A stretch of DNA of 64,000 nucleotides from Canna indica (GCA_034359265.1 CP136898.1:42431501-42495500); one strand, 5' to 3'; numbered from the stretch's first letter, positions 35,450 through 47,500 are shown. Notes: a model not told the origin generated them from the sequence alone. Numbers and translations: made by a program.

Positions 35450-36030
35450 GTGCCGTTGAGCAACGCTCGCTTGAAGGGGCACCAGTGCCGTTGGGCAACG
35501 CTCGCTTGAATGGACACTGAGAAATAGCTACTGTGTTCACCAAGTCCTCAGTGTTGCTGGGCTATGAGGGTCCCAGACTTTGTGGGGCACACGAGCGCCA
35601 TTGAGCAACACTCGCGTGAAGGAACCCGAGAAGTGGTTACTCAATTCACTAAGTCTCGTTCTTGCTGGGCAATGAAGAGTCCCAAACTTTGTGGGGCACA
35701 CGAGCGCCGTTGAGCAACGCTCGCGTAAAGGAACCCAAGAAATGGTTACTCACTTCACCAAGTCTTGTTCTTGCTGGGCAATGAAAAGTCCCAGACTTAT
35801 GGGGCACACGAACATCGTTGAGCAACACTCGCGTGAAGGAACCCGAGAAATGGTTACTCGATTCACCAAGTCCCGTTTTTTGCTGGGCAATGAAAAGTCC
35901 CAGACTTGTGAGGCACACGAGCGCCGTTGAGCAATGCTCGCGTGAGGGAACCCGGGAAATGGTTACTCTATTCGCCAAATCCCGTTCTTGCTGGGCAATG
36001 GAAGGTCCCAGACTTGTAGAGGCAACGAGT
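35450..36030. repeat. About 115-bp tandem repeat inside the non-autonomous element
   Basis: Five to six units share TTGCTGGGCAATGAA, CCCAGACTT, GGGGCACACGAGCGCC and GAGCAACGCTCGCGT. Similarity suggests recent expansion. No stable ORF. Confidence 0.8.
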
Positions 36031-36079
36031 ATAGCTCCGTGGCCGCACCACACTAGAGCATTGCCCGCACCGTCGCATT

Positions 36080-36640
36080 GAGCCGATCACTGCTTGCTCA
36101 CTTGCCCCCCGCAGGAGTCATGGCGCCCACCACCAAGCCCATCTCAATGAGCTTCAAGTCTTACGGATCACTGCTTGCTCACTCGCCCCCCGCAGAGGTC
36201 ATGGCGCCCACCACCGAGCCCATCTCAACGAGCTTCAAGTCTTACGCTGCTCTCCACACAAACCTTGCGCCTTATAGGCCATCATGCCATGCGCACCAAC
36301 CTTGCGACTTAGGGGACAACGCCCTGCGCACAATCCTTGCGACTTACGGGACTACGCCCCGTGCACTATCCTTGCGACTTACAAGAGTCTTCTTTGCACA
36401 CAATGTGTGTCTTACGAGAGAGTCTGCTTCACGCAAAGGACTTGGTAACTCACGAGCCATCGGCTCTGCGGTGCGTCTTGGGGGCTAACGCCCTACGCAC
36501 CATCCTCGCGTCTTATGAGAGAGTCTACTTTGCGCACAATGTGCGTCTTGCGAGACTTTGCATCTTACAGGGGACCATCCACCTTGGGCAAACGACTTTG
36601 CATCTTATGGGCCCATCCGCCCTACGCATAAGTCTTAATC
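36080..36640. repeat. Repeats of two further types in the same interior
   Basis: A duplicated block of about 70 bp (GGATCACTGCTTGCTCACT, GCGCCCACCACC) at 36090-36245, then short irregular repeats around CTTGCGACTTA(C) with CGCACAA at 36300-36640. Confidence 0.65.
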
Positions 36641-37215
36641 TTCACCTCCATCAATGTATGCATGCCTCCCCAAATACAACAGTCGGAATGTTCGTCGACT
36701 GGGTTCACTGCATCAGTAACTCGCGCGCCATAGACGGAATGCACGTCGGCTATGTCTGCATCGAGGGTCTTCTCAGTTGGGGCTTGTAATTCTCATTCTG
36801 CGGGTGAACAACTTTGCGTTTTAGGGGCCTATCTGCCCTGCGCAAAAGTTATCGTCTTTGCATCAGTAAATGTATGCTTGCCTCCTTGAATACAATAGTC
36901 GGAAAGTTCATCGACTAGTTCACTGCCTCAGCAACTCGAGCACCATAGACGGAATGCACGTCGACTATGTCTGCATCGAGGGCTTTATCAGTTGGAGGTT
37001 CGCAATTCTCGCTCTGCTTGCAAATGACTTTGCGTCTTAGGGGCCTATCCGCCCTGCGCAAAAGTCACCGTCTTTGCATCAATCATATGAATGCTTGCCT
37101 CCCCGAACACAACAGTCGGAAGGTCCTCGACTGGGTTCACTGCATCGGCAACTCGAGCGCCATAGACGGAATGTGCGTCGGGTATGTCTGCATCGAGAGC
37201 TTTCTCAGTTGGAGG
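36640..37215. repeat. About 200-bp tandem repeat, three units
   Basis: Units share ATGCTTGCCTCC, CAACAGTCGGAA, CATAGACGGAATGCACGTCG and TATGTCTGCATCGAGGG. The last unit abuts the primer-site region at 37216-37240. Confidence 0.75.
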
Positions 37216-40015
37216 CTCGCAAACCTGCTCTGATACCAACTGTCACGGGCCAATTATTTTGGTGCGGAAGAACCCGTGCGGCACCCTTGCATCGCATGCA
37301 AGGGATATGCCTTGATATGAAATCCGTCCCGATTGGGCTTCCCGACTTAACATCGCGGGGCATATGTCAAACCACGTGCCAACCTCGCATTACATGTCCG
37401 CGCCTTCAAATGACCATGTTGGCCGAATGGTATTGAAGGCGTAAAGTAAAATACAACATTTACAGGACTATGGACACAAGAAAATGCAAAAACGGATGTA
37501 GGGTGAGTTCTGCAATCACCTTGGGCGAATTCGACATGTCGCATGCCCATATGGGCCGCTCGTTCGTTTCCGCGCAAGGCAACTGCTTTCGTAAACCAAC
37601 ACTCCCTTACACTATACATGGGATCTCTAACCCCCAAGTGCCACCCCTAAGGTTCCGCAAAGCACGAGGAGCATGACAAAATCGTGGCCACCTGACATGG
37701 TGATTTTCCATGGCCACGACCATGACAAATTCATACAAAGTGTTCCGTTTAGCCGTAACGCACACACCAAGTGTCGAACGACCTCGAAATGCATACAACT
37801 CGTACCATGGGAATCGCACAAAGGGATTTTATATGAATGGGCAAGAATAAAATGTAAGTTTACATACACATGAATACATATTTACAAACATATAGGAAAT
37901 CTTTCATCATGGTTCGACGTTGCACGGGGGCATCGGAAAATTCCCTAACAGTACGGCTCCAAGGGGAACCGCACAAATGCCAAAGCTCTTAAGGAGGGAC
38001 GACACCCAAATTTCGTGGCCGGAGTTCTCGATATCGCCAGAGTCGATCGCCGCGAGGACTTGAAGATCTTCTTCCTCATTGTTTTCTCCTTGTGTGAGTG
38101 GATCCTAGAACCACCTTTAGCATATTTTTCTTCTCCTCTGTGGTGTCCAAATATTGTAGGAATATTAGTGTATGTTGTATTTTTTTTTCTTCCCCATTTG
38201 TATTCGTTTCGCTTCAATTAGAGTGTGGTTGGGAGTGAGGAGAAACACCTATGTTGGTGGACTGTTTAGGGCAGTGGCTGGCCACCCCTTAGGGTAAAAA
38301 GGGGCGGCTAATTGTGGCTGGAAACAATGAGTAGTGAAGGTCCAATTTTTTTGGATTTTGCCGGATTCGTCGGAGGTACGACGAAGCTTGAAAGAAAGGT
38401 GAACCCTTGTGGAATGCCGGCTGCTACCAGGTGTAAGGGGGAAGAGGTTGGTTGGTAATTGGGTTGTAGCCTTAATATTCTTGACTTTGATTTGATGTAT
38501 TATAGAAATTGATTTTTAGACAGTGCATGTTGGGTTACATTTGATGAAATCATGTTATCTTAATATATTCCATAGCCAATATGCCTTAACATTGTAGGTG
38601 TAAATATGCTGAAATTTCCTGCAAATGAACCCGTTAAACCTGCGCTAAAAATTGCACCTTTATTGTTCCCCTTTTATGCTGTAATCTACATCTTGACTTT
38701 GGTGTTTGAAATGTTGAAATTTTCTAGTTTTGTAGCATAATTTAGATGCTGAAATTTCCGATTTTTGTTATACGATGTGATGTTGAAAATTCTATACTTG
38801 CTATGAGAATTAGAGGTCAATTTCCCTGTAACTTAGTTTTGTAGAAGGGAAGATGAGACCTTAATAATAAGGGTCAAGAGAGGCAGTCCGATACCCTTTG
38901 GAGGTTGATTGCTTCTATGTTGGATGAAAAAAAAAACAACAGCAAGGTTGATCATTGTTTGAGAGAAAAACAATAAGAGTTGACTTAATTATAAATTTTA
39001 TAAGATAATAATTCAAACAGAAAAAAATCAAATAGAGGTTGTAGAAATATCAGGACGACAAGTTTGTCACATCGTTTCGCGATCGACCATTTGTCCAAAT
39101 GATCTGAAATTTTGTGGATATATTGTGTGATATGCAGGCTTGATATTCTATGAGTTTCATAGTCATATCACTTAAAACTAGTGGTTTGGTAGAAGTGTCA
39201 AAAGTGAATCTATTAACATTTGAGCAGTGCAGAAATTTATACGTGTTGGGGTCGCCTTGAGCATACTTGAGGAATGAATTATTTTGATGTTTATGTTTCG
39301 CCATTATGGTATACTTGACATTTACTGCTATTATGAGTATACATGCTGAAATTACTTGGTATAGGCCGAAATGTAATTTGGGTGATAAAATAAAAAGTCA
39401 AGATGTTGGGCCAAAGAGATGGTCGAGTTGGGGCGCGTGGACGCGTACCCGAGTTGCAACAAAAATGATAAAATCACTCGAGTGATTATTTTGGGCCATC
39501 ATGAGCTGAGTGATTATTTTGGGCCATCATGAGCCGAATTACTGTGGTGTGTCTGAGTTCGAGTCTTGTGGATAGATGTTTGACTTTACATGCTATTACA
39601 CTTCAACACCCTTATATTTATAATTTATGCTTGATTATATTTGTGCTCGGGATAGCTTGGCGAGGGCTTGGTTAAAGCTACTCACTGAGTTCCTTAACCA
39701 CTTTGTTTATGTTGTTTTGCAAATTTTGGTGGTACGATGGTACCCATGTAGCGCGACTGGGGTTGCGGGCTCAGGCAGCGGATCTCGTGACGTGTCGGGT
39801 CGTAGTCGAGTATAGAGAGTCTTATTTGCATATTATTGTGACTTCATTGTAGTCATTTGATTATATAAACATACATAGCATTCTAGTGTATTATATTGAA
39901 TATGCATTGTGGTTTCTTTTATTTCCTTATTGGTATGCATGTGTTGGTAGGCTTCGAAGTACGGACGTGTACTATGGCCGGTCACGTGACCCTGGATTTG
40001 GAATGTGACATGACC

Positions 40016-40978
40016 TCAGCCCTCTATCGTTGTTTTGCTTGTGACGGTTACAGTCTTCACTTTTTTTATTTACCCTTTTGGATTTGTTTATCTTCGATGA
40101 CGACCTTGAGATTCTGTTTATTTGTCTTTTTAGCTTCTTAGAGTTCTTACATCTTTATGAAGCTAACGGCTTTCTCTTGAAAATACGCCATGTCCTTCGG
40201 CTCTCTCAGGGCGATCTGGTCGGCAAAGAGTCATGTAATCCCTTAGGGGCTCATGCTACCACTGCTTGACATAATGGAGGGCGTCCTTCGTTTTGTGGTA
40301 GACCCGCGATGTGGTGAACCGGTTGAGAAAGACACGGGAGAGGTTCTCAAAAGAATGAATAGATCTCGGTGGGAGGGAAACAAACCATAACAAAGCGATT
40401 TTCCCCAAGAAAGTTGGAAAGACTCTACAAAGTGCGAGGTCGATTGCTCCGTGATAGAGCATCATGGTCCTAAACGTCGTCAGGTGTAGCGTAGGGTCGC
40501 TTGTACCGTTGTAGGGCGCTAGGGTAGTAGGTAACTTACTCTTTGATGGGAGGCAGGTCATCATTATGTGTTCGGCGAAAGGTCCCGCGTCGATAGGAAG
40601 GGCGGTTTCGGCCTTAATTCCTAGCTTTGGAATCTTCGTCTTTTTCTGAATGGGGTACAGGAGACCTCATTGTAAAGGACGAAAACTGGCCTCCTCCTTT
40701 TTGAGTGATTGCTCTCCTCATGTTTTGAGCGATAACGCTCGTGGTCAGCCGAAAGTTTTTTCCGGTGTCGTGTCAGCATCTCGACTTGGGCTACTAACTG
40801 TTTGTTCTTCGCTTCCAAATCGTTTATCCAACTCTAGGGCTCTTCAGGGAGGGGGTGGGCTAGTGTCGGAGTGTCGCTCCTCGCTGTTTCGGCATCTTTA
40901 GGCTGCAGTCGATCGTCACCGTCGGGTTGTTGCCGTTGGTGTGTGGTGGCGGTCGCTTGGCTCCGGGCTCCAACCATT
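40016..40978 (-). pseudogene. gag: Tat gag, N-terminal and central parts
   Basis: From ATG 40978 (MVGARSQATATTHQRQ) through a coiled coil (EAKNKQLVAQVEMLTRHRKK, about 40818-40760) and a basic Ser/Arg zone to the retrotransposon gag domain (open frame 40564-40256: YNGTSDPTLHLTTFRTMM, then SFENLSRVFLNRF). This is the structural protein of the particle. A stop near 40835 and frame changes near 40620 and 40260 break it. The rest of gag lies at 34151 and below, beyond the solo LTR. Confidence 0.8.
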
Positions 40979-41000
40979 ATGGGGGAGGTAAACTTTACTC

Positions 41001-41019
41001 GGCCCCACAGTGGGCGCCA
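41001..41019 (-). other. Primer binding site of the Tat element
   Basis: Minus strand TGGCGCCCACTGTGGGGCC, two bases inside the 5' LTR. TGGCGCC-type primer sites are usual in plant Tat elements. I did not identify the exact tRNA. Confidence 0.7.
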
Positions 41020-41021
41020 TA

Positions 41022-41480
41022 TGTTCTTGCTTGAGGATTGGAGTAGTTTGGTCTGGTTCAGTGTCTCTCCTAGTAAGGTTCAACGTCGGCAAGGAGGACC
41101 TGCAAAAGACACTCCGATGCTCAAGTTATTGGAACTCCAAGGTGGAGGTAATAGAATATGAAACTTAGGTTACCTGAAGCGATGTTGTGTCTGCAGGTAG
41201 AGGTGATGATGCCGCCTGACAATCTCACGAAGATATTGCTCAGAATGGGTTGAGGCTAATCCCGGAGATAACGGGACTGTAATGGCGTATCCCTTGTGAT
41301 AAAGAATGACGTGGATGTCCTTATATGGTCGGATGGAGCCCCAAGTGGAGCCATTCGGTCTGGCTCAGGTCAAGTTCAAAAGTATGGCTGGGTGGAGTCC
41401 CCGGCGAAGTCATCTAGTCTAGCTCAAGTTGTGTTGTGGGGCATTGATGGGCCTAATCCAACCAGGCCCAATAGTTCTAG
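41022..41480 (-). repeat. 5' LTR of the Tat element, outer end truncated
   Basis: Matches 20557-21037 but stops at TTCTAG (41480), 11 bp short of the expected end. The outer flank is AT-rich host sequence. Confidence 0.8.
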
Positions 41481-44400
41481 AAAATTTTAAATTTGAATGA
41501 TTGTGAAATCAATAGACCTAACTATCTAAAATAAAATATTGATCGCAGTTATATTAACAATTATGTACTTTGATGAAAAGTTTCTAATCGTTTTTATATA
41601 CATTTTATTTCATAAGAACTTTAAATTTTACATATTTGTGACCTTAATAAACTGATGTTAATTATAGTTATATTGATAGTTAGGAACTTTCATCAAAATC
41701 TTTGACTGTCAATATAATTGCAATTTACATATCGTTTTAGGTTGTTATTAATTTCTTAAACATCCCAAATTTAAAATTTTCTATGTAATAAAATACATAT
41801 ATAAGTAATAGGTACTATTCATCAAATTTTCTAACCGCCAATATAATGATAATTAAGTAAATGAGTAGATTTGAGAAGTAGTTTGAGTGTATTATAAAAA
41901 ATATTATGATTTTGATAAATACCATAAAGTATTTTTAATTTTACTAATAAACCACAATTTTTTTATGATTTTGCCAAGTCCTCTAAATTTTATGCCTCAA
42001 GTGAACATACCCTAAGCTGGACTCTAATTTAGAGGAATAAATACAAAAAATATATCAAGTTTACAAAGGCTAAACATCAAATTTCTTTTTTCTAGTAAAG
42101 AACAAGGTTGCACTCAAAACTGAGTTATCCTACAACTCTTCTTGGGCCAAATCAGCATATAAATACACCTACAAGAGTTCATGCTCCAACTCAATAACAA
42201 AGGAAAAAGAAAAAGATTATAGCCATCTTTACAAGAACTCTGCCATTGAAACCTCCAAAAGCAGTTACCTCTTTGAAGTATAGCCATAAAATCTCTGATT
42301 TAGTTGGAGCTCAGTGATCATCACATGTTGGGGTTCTTGATTCAATGAGTGGCATCTTCAAACTGAGGAAACAAAAACCTTGAGGCTTCTATTCAGCATC
42401 CTACCCTAATCTGGTTCATTGGAAGAACTTGTGACTTTGGGCAAAGAGATGGCAAAAATTCTTCTGATATTCAACCTGTACATGACAAATTTTGGTGATT
42501 AGTTTCTTGTTAAAGCATAGCAACAAAATTTTTACATCAAATCAAGGTTTAAGGTGATGCTCGTCTAATTTATACGGGTCCAACCAAAAATTGGTACTCA
42601 AGATTGGGTTATACTACTTGGTATAGTTCCTATATTTTTGAATGGTTAGCAGAGATTTTTCCCCGAAAACCTATTTTATATAACTTCATTTCCCTCCTGT
42701 CATTCATTCTCATGTGCAAACTATTTTCTACTCTAGCAAATTACAATCCCTTCTATATTCTTCACAAATTTAAGCTTAGGTGAATCCACTCTCAAATTCA
42801 AATTCATTTAAGTGAATGGGTTGTAGAACAAAAGGTAAATCCAAACATTAATCTCTGTAAACCCTATCAAACGCATTTGCCATGTCTATCTTTACTAACA
42901 GCCCTGCATGTTTTCTGCTTTTACATAGGCGAACCAATACATTAACAACCATGTAGCTATTCAAAGTAGATCAACCAGCCAAGAATCCACATTGAGAGTT
43001 GTCCACTAATCTATCCATGTGTTCACTAATTTATCTATGTGACTTATGTTTGGGAGGTCAAAAATATTGAATGAGTCACTTAAAATACACAAATGAATGT
43101 GTTATAAGGTCAAACTCACTCTAAATGATAGGATTATATTGCTATCTGGGTTCTGATAAACACGAGTGAAAGAAAGGCCAACACTGGATCATTAGGGCAT
43201 GGTGTGACACATGGGAGACAATAGTTCAAGTTGTTGGTAGACATGGTTAGGCCTACAAGAGATATATGAATAACTAAATTGTTTTTGTGAAAGAGCTAGT
43301 TGACATGATTAGACGCATAAAACAAGTAGTCCTCAAGTTGAACAATAAGCCAACTAATGTGGTCTGAGACATATAAGATAACCATCTATCTCATAAGTAA
43401 ACATGGTCAGGCTTCCACATTGTTTTTAACTTTTGCTTGCGAGATTCTTCTATGATTCAACTACCCAATTTTTCCTATGGGACTACACCACATCCAAGTT
43501 TAATCTCTTTTACTCATGATGCCCTTTTGAGATTTCATCAAGCCCATCACCGGCTCACATTTTACCCATACAACCTTTAGAAAGTTCACATGTCCTTGGC
43601 CTTTAATTTTATTTATGGGTACGCAAGTTCAATTAAGTTTCAGGTTGATGTTCCATGACCAAAATGTAATATCCAAGAGGATTACACCTCAGCAGTCACA
43701 GACAACATCATCCATCCAGTCAGCAACATCAATTAGAAAAAATGGAGAAGCACAAACATAGCAGGATGCGAGGTGGAAGCACAAGTATCAACGTCATAAA
43801 CACAAGATATGGAGCAGCAATTAAATAATATAATCCTGGGAAGTTCGGAAAATAAATGTAATATTATTGGGAATTCTGGAAAATTATATGTAATCAAGCT
43901 ATCTTTGGGAATGTACTCAAATTTGAATTTGGACTCCCAATTTACTGTGTCTTTTCCTCCTCTCTGCACTCTCTTATCGGTAGCCTCTTCCCCCTCCTTT
44001 CCCTCCTCTCCGCAACAATGTTTTCATGCTCCAAATCAAGGTGCCAATACAATATAGTAGTCGCACTGCGCATCTGCCATCAATTTGACCAAATGCCCCA
44101 ACACCATTGCATCCATTGAAAGCCTGCTATTTCCAACTAAATTTATGTTGCCCCCTTCCTCTTCCAATGCAAAAGTTTCTCACTTCACGTTTATGGTGAT
44201 TCTTATGTTATCTGCCACTGCAGCCTCCAACATCTGCCCCGCCCAATAAGTCCCAACCCTTGCACTCACATCGTTACTTGCTGGCTACCCCTTGTTTGTG
44301 CACAGCTTATTGACATGTATTTTGCTTGTTGCTTGTCCACTTGTCCACAATGGCAAAACCCAACCATTTTACCCTCCCAACCGTGCTCTCCGCCTCCACC

Positions 44401-45041
44401 TTCGAGCGAGCGCTCCGCTTTGGCCGCCAAGTCCACGAGAATTAGCATTCAGATATAAAATTCACGTAGTAGGATTTGACATTCAAATTATACTAAATTA
44501 TGTTTCATTATTTCAAATTATATTGTTATAACATTTTTGACTTAACAAAACCAACAATAATGTTGTCGTGCAAAAATGATAATTGGGAATGATTAAAAAT
44601 CAAGTGGGCTCTACCAAGTATGAATCATGCTAACAAATTTTAGTCCTTACAATACTCCCATTTACATTTTACCTTTTACTCACTATATTATGATGTGGCA
44701 GTAAAAAAAGAAGGAAAAAGCAATAATTTTTCACTAATGACGTGATGAAAACATCATGTCAAAAAATTTGACGTGGACGTCCACATCAGCATTTATCAGC
44801 CTACTTATGGCGTCATGGCACAGGTATAGACAAAGGTAACATTAGGTATCAATTTGTTAAGTTTTAAAGTTTACATAGTAAAGTATGAGTTAGCGAATAC
44901 TTCAAGTACCAACAATGCCCTTTTCCCTTAATATAAAATTAATTCTCAATCATAATTTGTGAGTGAAGACTAATATTTACACCTTCGAATCATGTATTCC
45001 AACGATACCTCTATTTATTCTTAGCTGCACATGAGTATAAT
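41481..45041. other. Intergenic stretch with one LINE fragment
   Basis: No gene recognised. 41481-42060 is AT-rich. 43,900-44,450 is richer in C and pyrimidine tracts, leader-like, but no supported exon was found. The LINE fragment at 42838-43010 is listed separately. Confidence 0.4.
42838..43010 (-). pseudogene. LINE-type reverse transcriptase fragment
   Basis: The minus strand reads EHMDRLVDNSQCGFLAG, a stop, then STLNSYMVVNVLV and HAGLLVKIDMANAFDRVYRD. This is the non-LTR (LINE) RT region with the motif KIDMANAFD, where the Asp of the first catalytic box is kept. About 55 residues, one stop, nothing recognisable on either side. A 5'-truncated or eroded LINE. Confidence 0.7.
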
Positions 45042-46195
45042 TGTCCCAGGGTTGAACTTGGGCCCAAAATTTTTCCCCGCTTCAACCGAGTGAAGGCGCT
45101 GATGAGTGCTTCAAACTATCGCTGCATACTTAAAGTGATAAAATGCGGAATAGAAGACCGACAGAATTCACAGCCACGTAGATGAAGATGATGGAGCAAC
45201 ACAAGGCATTCTCATGGGAAAATCACTTGCTTCATTAATGTAATGTTACAAGATACAAAAACCAACTTACACTTGCTCACACACTCATAGTGGTCGCCTA
45301 CAGCAGTGTACACCTGAACACCAAGTAACAAATCACCGGGCGGCTCTCGGCCAGCAATCCAAGGGGTGTCAGTTTGCTTGACTCAAACCTGCCAAACTGC
45401 CGACCAACTGCCAATCCGAGTCTAAGTCTGTCTTCCTCGCATAGGATCCGATCTGGCCATGTCCAGTCTCGACCAAGTCATGTGCGCCAACCACATTATT
45501 GAGTGCATCTACCAAGTGTGTGGCCATGAGGCCAGTGCGTGGGACAGAGGCACGACCACGCCCGCTGCGGCCCAATCGGTGCTCGTCGCGGCTGCCGTCT
45601 AGTCTGCCCACTCCCATGTTCATGCGTAAGCATTCTGCTCAGTGTTCATCCAAGCCAACATTTGTCTCGGCCCACGGTCGTATCATGGCAACGTGTACAT
45701 AGCTCCGCATCAACAATGTTCCAGCTTGTGCCTCTACGCACACAAGTCAATCTGTCACCACGCATAGTGCATGGCGCACTGCTCCGCAATGTTTGCCTGT
45801 GTCGTGCACACGGGGTACTGCTCCGCCAAGTCCAAGTCATGGCAAGGCTCCGCTCCGCCACGCTCCCGCCATGGCAGGCCTTCGTAGTGCCAAGCCCCAC
45901 GCCATGCGCACGCGGGTCCTTTGTTGCTCCGTCAGGCCGCTCATGTGTCTCCGCGCCCACGGGCTGCTTCGCCGAGTCACGCCCATGCCCTGGGGCACAT
46001 GAGCAATCCTCCGCATAGGCCATCACTCCGCCAATGCCCCGTTAAGCCCTCGCCATGTTTGTATCATGGCGGGCAAGGTCCTCACCAAGTGTGAACACAC
46101 TTGTTGCTCCTCAATCCAGCATGGTTGCTGCTCTGCGCAGGCCCAAGGCACGCCACGCGCCGAGCTGAAATGCCACAAACTCTAGGGGTGTAATA
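45042..46195 (-). repeat. 3' LTR of the decayed chromovirus
   Basis: 1,154 bp, TGTCCCAGGG to GGTGTAATA. CG-rich tract 45500-46180. It shares ends and many blocks (CATTCTGCTCAG, TTTGTCTCGGCCCACG) with 50613-51584 and, inverted, with 51588-52798. Confidence 0.8.
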
Positions 46196-46214
46196 GACAT
46201 CCCCCACCAGAGGA

Positions 46215-46350
46215 AGCCAACGCCCTCGTCGGAACAGAACGGTGGTACTCCCGAATTTTTTCCTCAAATTAACACAATTCCGTTGCTTTATGCCAACTTG
46301 CTTCTGATTCAACCTCTTCCATGTCAGTAAGTATTTTATCTACCTATTCT
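46215..46350 (-). pseudogene. Chromodomain remnant at the integrase C-terminus
   Basis: The minus strand reads VDKILTDMEEVESEASWHKA, then TELC, a stop, FEEKIREYH. The EASW and FEEKI pattern is that of the integrase chromodomain of plant chromoviruses, which directs insertion into heterochromatin. It is frame-shifted from the integrase and carries a stop. Confidence 0.65.
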
Positions 46351-46849
46351 TCTTGTTTCACCCTAGCGTCCCGTGGTTCAATACTCGATCAACCTCCCGC
46401 TCTAACTCCCTTGCGACGATCAAAGGGGCCCTTGGCCATCGCACGCTCTGGGTTTTGGTGATCTTCGTGATAAGGCTTCAAGTAACTTATGTGAATAGTT
46501 GGGTGGTTTTTATGCGTTCACGTAGTGCTAAGCGGTAGGCAAAAACCCCTACATGCTTCACTACTTCAAACGGTCCATCATACCGCTGAATCAAACCTTT
46601 ATGTCATCTCTTGTTTGTGACTTTCTTCCATATTTGAAGTGTTAACTTTAGTAACACCTTGTCGCCAACTTAAAACTCTAGTGAGCGACGTCCCTTGTCG
46701 GCGTACTTCTTCATACGCTGCGCAACCTTGTCAAGGCTGTCTCTTGCCTCTTCCAGCTTTTCTTGCTTGCTCCTTGCATAGCGATATGTAGCAGGAAAGG
46801 TCCCTCCTTTTTCTGCATGGTGATTTCATGTGGAGTGAGCGACTGATAT

Positions 46850-47500
46850 CTCATGGCCAGCTCGAAGGGACTGAAACCCATGGATGAAGAGCGGTGCAGA
46901 TTATAGCAAAACAGCGTCGTGTCAAGGAGTTCAAGCCAATTATGTAGTGTCTCATATACTCTTCAAGAATTTGGTTGACCCTCTTAGTTTGCCTGTCCGT
47001 TTGAGGATGGTTGGTGGTAGAGAATTTGAGCTCTATTCCCATCAGTTTAAACAAGTGAGTCCAAAACTTGCCCGTGAATCTGCCATCACAGTCACTGACT
47101 ATATCCGACGGAAACCCAAAGAACTTAACAACATTCTTATAAAACTCTTCAGCCGTCATCTCAATTGTGCAGGCCTTCTTCACCGGTCCGAAGAAGGCAT
47201 ACTTTGTAAACCGGTCCACAATTACCATCACTGCATCATGACCTTGTACATCTTAAAACTAGTAATAAAATCCAAAGAAACATATGTCCATGGCTTTATT
47301 GGAATAGGCAGTGGATGTAGCAATTTTGCCTCAGCGTGCCGTTCTACCGTGTCTTGCTGGCAAACAAGGCATATGCAGGCGTACAACTCAATGTCTGCTC
47401 CCATCTTCGGCCAGAAATATGAACGAGCCAATAATGCCATCATTCTGTCGTGCCCGGGATGTCCAGCACATTGCACATCATGGCATTCGCGCAATAGCCG
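46850..47500 (-). pseudogene. Integrase of the decayed chromovirus
   Basis: The zinc-binding H-H-C-C part (47494-47228: HDVQCAGHPG, ICLVCQQ) and catalytic core (47231-46851: IVDRFTKYAFF, VSDCDGRF) are in different frames, shifted near 47230. The two catalytic Asp are visible, but the catalytic Glu position (family TDGQTERVNQ) reads TDRQTKRVNQ, so Glu is replaced by Lys. The enzyme would be inactive even without the frameshift. Confidence 0.85.

Larger units (their letters stand above)
34463..37950 (-). mobile_element. Non-autonomous LTR retrotransposon (LARD/TRIM-like), 3.49 kb
   Basis: LTRs 34463-35157 and 37241-37950, about 95% similar by eye. Primer site TGGTATCAGAGC (minus, 37227-37238) and polypurine tract AAGTGGGGGAGGA (minus, 35158-35170) set the minus orientation. 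Flanking GTAC (34459-34462; 37951-37954) is a 4-bp TSD. The 2.08-kb interior has no gag or pol domain and consists largely of tandem repeats. It must have been mobilised by proteins from another element. It is the youngest layer here, sitting in a solo LTR that sits in the Tat element. Confidence 0.9.
34152..40010 (+). mobile_element. Solo LTR of a chromovirus, carrying a nested element
   Basis: Ends TGTAATACTC and GGAATGTGACA; perfect TSD TGACC at 34147-34151 and 40011-40015. Without the nested element (34463-37950) it is about 2.37 kb. The terminal part, including GGTCACGTGACC (39980-39991) and GTAGCGCGACTGG near 39751, relates it to the solo LTR at 8282 and the LTRs at 22491/27338. It interrupts the gag of the Tat element. 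No coding region. Confidence 0.9.
20557..41480 (-). mobile_element. Tat-lineage Ty3/gypsy element, minus strand, with nested insertions
   Basis: 3' LTR 20557-21037 and 5' LTR 41022-41480 share sequence throughout (TGTTC-TGCTTGAG at the left end; CCCAATAGTTCTAG near the right). A GC-rich primer site lies inside the 5' LTR (41001-41019) and a purine tract inside the 3' LTR. In coding order: gag (40978-40016, continuing at 34151), protease (about 33726-33200), a tandem-repeat zone, then a coiled-coil ORF on the opposite strand. Reverse transcriptase, RNase H and integrase are absent, so the element depended on a partner. Three insertions with TSDs split it. The 5' LTR lacks its last 11 bp and no outer TSD was found. 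Tat elements with an opposite-strand ORF and tandem repeats are known in plants (maize Grande, from memory). Confidence 0.8.

Noticed and set aside
35649..36789. Several overlapping ORFs of 80-150 residues
   Set aside because: They follow the tandem-repeat arrays of the non-autonomous element in both strands, with no start context or protein family.
45369..46026. GC-rich ORFs in the LTR (and copies at 50937-52206)
   Set aside because: Unconserved frames within LTRs, present in all three LTR copies in different frames.
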